14,445 bases of DNA from Actinomycetes bacterium (GTDB taxonomy: Bacteria; Actinomycetota; Actinomycetes; Mycobacteriales; Micromonosporaceae). A program made the translations under genes and the position numbers. The notes beneath the pieces were generated by a model, which saw only the letters and a program-made list of their open reading frames with translations, did not search any database and was not told the origin of the DNA. Below are positions 12,307-14,445 of the stretch, piece by piece. The stretch lies in the NCBI GenBank assembly GCA_023402505.1, contig JAEYGD010000275.1, forward strand, positions 1-14,445, read 5' to 3'. The number at the start of each line of letters is the position of its first letter. The stretch's first letter is position 1.

Positions 12307-12315
12307 CCGGACGCG
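12307..12315. repeat. attR core (9-bp direct repeat with attL)
   Basis: CCGGACGCG, identical to 2029..2037; reads Arg-Val-Arg (residues 54-56 of SSB) on the minus strand. Element sequence lies left, host ssb right. Confidence 0.88.
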
Positions 12316-12474
12316 CAGGCTGTTGCCGTCCACCCAGCGACCGCTGTCGCGGTCGAGCCGGCGGGCGGTCGAGGCCACCTTGAAGTTGGCCACCAGAGTC
12401 TGACTCTGCGTGGTACGCCGCCACTCCGGCGTGGTGAGCACGTTGCCCACGATCGTGACGTAGGTGTCGAACAT
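12307..12474 (-). pseudogene. ssb: ssb 5' part, cut by the element
   Basis: First 56 residues of the SSB: MFDTYVTIVGNVLTTPEWRR, LVANFKVASTARRLDRDSG and WVDGNSLRVR, the first strands of the OB fold. ATG 12474 is preceded by GGAGGGA (12483..12477). The fragment ends exactly at the att core; joining it to the 3' part at 1267..2037 gives an uninterrupted ~309-aa SSB. In the integrated state the frame does not stop but runs on into the element, out of frame with the integrase, to 11248, so a ~408-aa misfolded product is possible. Its promoter and ribosome-binding site remain intact and point towards the integrase. Confidence 0.92.
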
Positions 12475-12747
12475 CGTCCCTCCAGGGGGAAGATCGGATT
12501 TGCCTTCGCGAGTCGACTCGGCACCGAGCCTGGTCGGCACCGCCCGGCCCCGCCACCCGCCGGAGGCGACCTGTGGACAGCCGGGCTGCCTGTGGACAAG
12601 GACCTGATCAAGGTCCCGTGTGCTAGGGCCGAGCGACCCTGGGGTCGCGTCGCAGGTGAAGGGCATGATCAATGACGTTCCGGACCGGAAGCCGTTGGGT
12701 AAGTCATTTGATCAACGGCACAGCACCCGAACGAAAGGTCAGCGATC
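12475..12747. promoter_or_regulatory. Divergent ssb / HPF-like promoter region
   Basis: No gene. Contains two DnaA-box-like sites: TGTGGACAG (12572..12580) and TGTGGACAA (12591..12599), the second the exact complement of TTGTCCACA, 19 bp apart and same orientation. Next is GGACCT-GATCA-AGGTCC (12600..12616), a 6-bp dyad. TGATCAATGAC (12666..12676) and GTCATTTGATCA (12703..12714) form an imperfect inverted repeat. These may control ssb leftward and the HPF-like gene rightward. Confidence 0.55.
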
Positions 12748-12789
12748 ATGAAGACCACCACCACCGGCAACCGGCAGGTGCAGCGATGA
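12748..12789 (+). CDS. Possible 13-aa leader peptide before the HPF-like gene
   Basis: ATG 12748 to TGA 12789 encodes MKTTTTGNRQVQR. It has its own GAAAGG (12733..12738) and its stop overlaps the next ATG (ATGA at 12786..12789). The four Thr codons in a row are ACC. Could be a coupling or attenuation leader, or simply chance. Confidence 0.4.
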   Translation: MKTTTTGNRQVQR

Positions 12790-13205
12790 GCGCCGTGACC
12801 AACCCGGCCACCGTCGCCGAGTGCCTGCGCGTCGGGGCGGGTTTCGCGCAGGGCGACCGGGCCTGGATCGCCGAGCAGTTCGCCACCCTCGACGCCCGGT
12901 TGGCCGGCTTCCACGCCGACGCCACCGAGCTGGAGGTGTCGGTCAAGGACCGCGAGACGAAGGGCCAGAAGGTCACCCTGGAGTGCTGGATCGCGGGCCG
13001 GCAGAAGATCGTCACGACCTCGACCGAGGAGGACCTGCACGCGGCGCTCAACGACGTCCGGGACGACCTGCGGCGCCGCCTGAACGACGCGAAGACCCGG
13101 CAGGAGCCCCGCAACAACAAGCACCTGCGCGAGACCCTTCCGCAGCAGGAGCCGCCCGCCGACGCCGACATCGCGCCGACCCGGGCCGACAGCGAGACCG
13201 TCTGA
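12786..13205 (+). CDS. HPF/RaiA-family ribosome-associated protein
   Basis: 139 aa. The central part (DARLAGFHADATELEVSVKD, QKVTLECWIAGRQKIVTTST, EEDLHAALNDVRDDLRRRL) follows the beta-alpha-beta-beta-alpha layout of S30EA/HPF domains, which bind the 30S decoding centre and silence ribosomes in stress. The N-terminal ~25 residues and the Pro/Asp-rich C-terminus are extras; the long-HPF dimerisation domain is absent. ATG 12786 is the likely start (AGGTG 6 nt upstream), though the frame is open to 12672. Host gene, divergent from ssb, closed by a palindromic terminator. Confidence 0.7.
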   Translation: MSAVTNPATVAECLRVGAGFAQGDRAWIAEQFATLDARLAGFHADATELEVSVKDRETKGQKVTLECWIAGRQKIVTTSTEEDLHAALNDVRDDLRRRLNDAKTRQEPRNNKHLRETLPQQEPPADADIAPTRADSETV

Positions 13206-13212
13206 GGCGTAC

Positions 13213-13242
13213 GCCCTCCTCCGCCCGCGGGCGGAGGAGGGC
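13213..13242. terminator. 30-bp perfect palindrome after the HPF-like gene
   Basis: GCCCTCCTCCGCCCG (13213..13227) and CGGGCGGAGGAGGGC (13228..13242) are exact complements with no spacer. It begins 7 nt after the stop, no T-tract follows. Likely transcription terminator. Confidence 0.75.
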
Positions 13243-13278
13243 TACCGCCGAGTAGCTTGCGGGCGTACCGTCGCTGTC

Positions 13279-14322
13279 GTGGAACCGGACGTGCTGGGGC
13301 CGCCGTACGAGCGGCAGACGATCGACCTGGGCACCGACGACGAGGGCCCGGTGGTGGCCACCCTGGTCCGCCGTCGAGCGGAACGCCCCACCGGCCGGGC
13401 CGTGCTCTACGTGCACGGGTTCACCGACTACTTCTTCCAGACCCACGTGGCGGACTTCTTCGCCGAACGGGGCTGGGACTTCTACGCGCTCGACCTGCGC
13501 AAGTACGGTCGCAGCCTGCTGCCGCACCAGACCCCCAACTTCTGTCTCGATCTGGGCGAGTACTTCACGGAGCTGGACGCCGCCGCGAAGATCATCCGGG
13601 AGGACGACGGGCACGACGTCGTCCTCGGCATGGGCCACTCCACCGGAGGGCTGCTCCTTCCGCTCTGGGCGCACGCCCGACGCGAGGCCAACCCGGTCGA
13701 CGGGCTCTTCCTCAACAGCCCCTTCTTCGACCTCAACCTCCCCTGGGTGCTGCGCCGACCCGGGATGGCCGCCGTCGCGCGCCTGGCCCGCACCGCCCCC
13801 AAGCGCACCGTCCGGCCCGGCCTGGGCACCGCGTACGGCGAGAGCATCCACGCCGACCACCGCGGTGAGTGGACCTACGACCTGGCGTGGAAGCCGCTCG
13901 CCGGCTTCCCGGTGCGGGCGGGCTGGCTCGCCGCGGTCCGCCGGGGCCAGCGGCAACTCCGCAACGGCCTGGACGTCCCGGTGCCGGTGCTGGTCGCCGC
14001 CTCGACCCGCAGCTACCGGGGCCCGAAGTGGCAGGAAGCGGCCGCCCTCGCCGACGCCGTGCTGGACGTGGAGCACATCGCCCGCTGGGCGCCCCGGCTG
14101 GGCCGGCACGTCACGCTGGTCCGCTTCGAGGGCGGCCTGCACGATCTGACGCTCTCCGGTGCCGCCGTCCGCGAGCGGGTCCTCGCCGAGGTCGGGCGCT
14201 GGGCCGACGGCTTCCTGGGCGCCGGGCCGACGGTCGCCACCGGCGAGCCGGCACCACCCGACGGCCGGCCCCCGGTGCCCCGCCGACCCACCGAGGCACA
14301 GACGCCGGCACCGCAGGCCTGA
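13279..14322 (+). CDS. Alpha/beta hydrolase, S33/monoglyceride-lipase-like
   Basis: 347 aa, probably cytoplasmic esterase or lipase. Visible fold markers: VLYVHGFTDYFFQTHVADFF with the oxyanion HG at 46-47, WDFYALDLRKYGRSL, the nucleophile elbow GMGHSTGG with Ser121, a likely acid in AVLDVEHIARW (Asp263) and catalytic His288 in FEGGLHDLTLS. The order and spacing match lysophospholipase/'serine aminopeptidase S33' proteins. The Pro-rich C-terminus (~315-347) is disordered. GTG 13279 has no Shine-Dalgarno; TACCGT ends 7 nt upstream, so a leaderless mRNA is possible. No functional tie to its neighbours is evident. Substrate cannot be read from sequence. Confidence 0.88.
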   Translation: MEPDVLGPPYERQTIDLGTDDEGPVVATLVRRRAERPTGRAVLYVHGFTDYFFQTHVADFFAERGWDFYALDLRKYGRSLLPHQTPNFCLDLGEYFTELDAAAKIIREDDGHDVVLGMGHSTGGLLLPLWAHARREANPVDGLFLNSPFFDLNLPWVLRRPGMAAVARLARTAPKRTVRPGLGTAYGESIHADHRGEWTYDLAWKPLAGFPVRAGWLAAVRRGQRQLRNGLDVPVPVLVAASTRSYRGPKWQEAAALADAVLDVEHIARWAPRLGRHVTLVRFEGGLHDLTLSGAAVRERVLAEVGRWADGFLGAGPTVATGEPAPPDGRPPVPRRPTEAQTPAPQA

Positions 14323-14445
14323 CTGTGAGCATGGCGGGGTCGGTTCAGCAGTGGTGAGCTGATAGCTGGCAGCAGTGGGTGTGACTCTAGGCCTGACTGG
14401 CTTTGTGCCTTTGAGGGGACTTGTCCGTCTGCTGCTGCCGGCGCC
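14323..14445. other. Window end, no gene seen
   Basis: 123 nt, less GC-rich than the rest, with near-repeated CAGCAGTGG (14347, 14373 region). It could be intergenic sequence or the edge of another insertion; nothing can be supported. Confidence 0.4.

Larger units (their letters stand above)
2029..12315. mobile_element. ~10.3 kb capsid-encoding phage-satellite-like integrated element in ssb
   Basis: Bounded by the 9-bp att cores and by the two halves of ssb, which are complementary in content and in the same frame. Carries an integrase, an AlpA/Xis-like protein, an SF3 helicase, HTH and SpdB-like proteins, a major capsid protein, a scaffold-like protein, an HNH endonuclease and a P27-like TerS. 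No TerL, portal, head-tail connector, tail or lysis gene is readable, and gene packing leaves no room for them. The most economical reading is a phage satellite that makes its own shell but needs a helper's motor and tail. A reduced prophage is the alternative. Confidence 0.85.

Noticed and set aside
13048..14142. 364-codon minus-strand open frame
   Set aside because: Antisense to the alpha/beta hydrolase with complete catalytic motifs; crosses the palindromic terminator.
1..14445. CRISPR array
   Set aside because: No regularly spaced repeats with unique spacers; the repeat runs seen are minisatellites in ssb and contiguous iterons.

Overview
The window is high-GC actinobacterial DNA, most likely from a Micromonosporaceae-type genome (GTG starts, leaderless-looking genes, an ssb paralogue with a long Gly/Asp-rich tail, and small 'CxxCxxPWPC' and 'CxCGLPW' proteins typical of actinobacteria). 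Host genes lie at both ends. On the left is the leftward cobalamin gene cobD/cbiB (cut by the window edge) and the 3' part of a leftward ssb gene. On the right are the 5' part of the same ssb gene, a rightward HPF/RaiA-like ribosome-associated protein and a rightward alpha/beta hydrolase.

Between the two ssb halves sits a ~10.28 kb integrated element (2029..12315). The halves share only CGCGTCCGG (minus strand), which encodes Arg-Val-Arg in the same frame on both sides. Precise excision would therefore rebuild an intact ~309-aa SSB. The integrase is a 506-aa large serine recombinase whose start codon lies 20 nt from the att core.

Element layout on the plus strand: (1) an early-type block with a YspA/DUF4406-like protein, an HTH protein with a C-terminal Cys/His motif, a DUF2637/SpdB-like membrane protein, and small or zinc-finger proteins of unknown role; (2) a ~400-nt structured non-coding stretch; (3) a P22-coat-like major capsid gene closed by a strong intrinsic terminator; (4) a zinc-finger protein and a scaffold-like coiled-coil protein; (5) an SF3/D5-type helicase followed by a large nested inverted repeat; (6) a small zinc protein, an HNH endonuclease, a P27-like small terminase and an 82-aa protein, closed by a bidirectional terminator. 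On the minus strand are two overlapping small Cys-rich proteins. An AlpA/Xis-like protein, divergent from that pair, converges on the integrase.

The element carries capsid, putative scaffold, TerS and HNH genes, its own helicase and integration genes. No large terminase, portal, head-tail connector, tail or lysis gene is visible. This is the expected content of a capsid-encoding phage satellite that borrows packaging motor and tails from a helper, although a decayed prophage is possible. Two DNA-level features support an autonomous replication/integration cycle: three 22-bp iteron-like repeats next to a perfect DnaA box inside the HTH gene, and a promoter (TTCACA-17 bp-TAGCAT) for the integrase that exists only when the element is circular, because its -35 and -10 lie on opposite sides of the att core. 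All functional statements come from reading the sequence; no database search was run.
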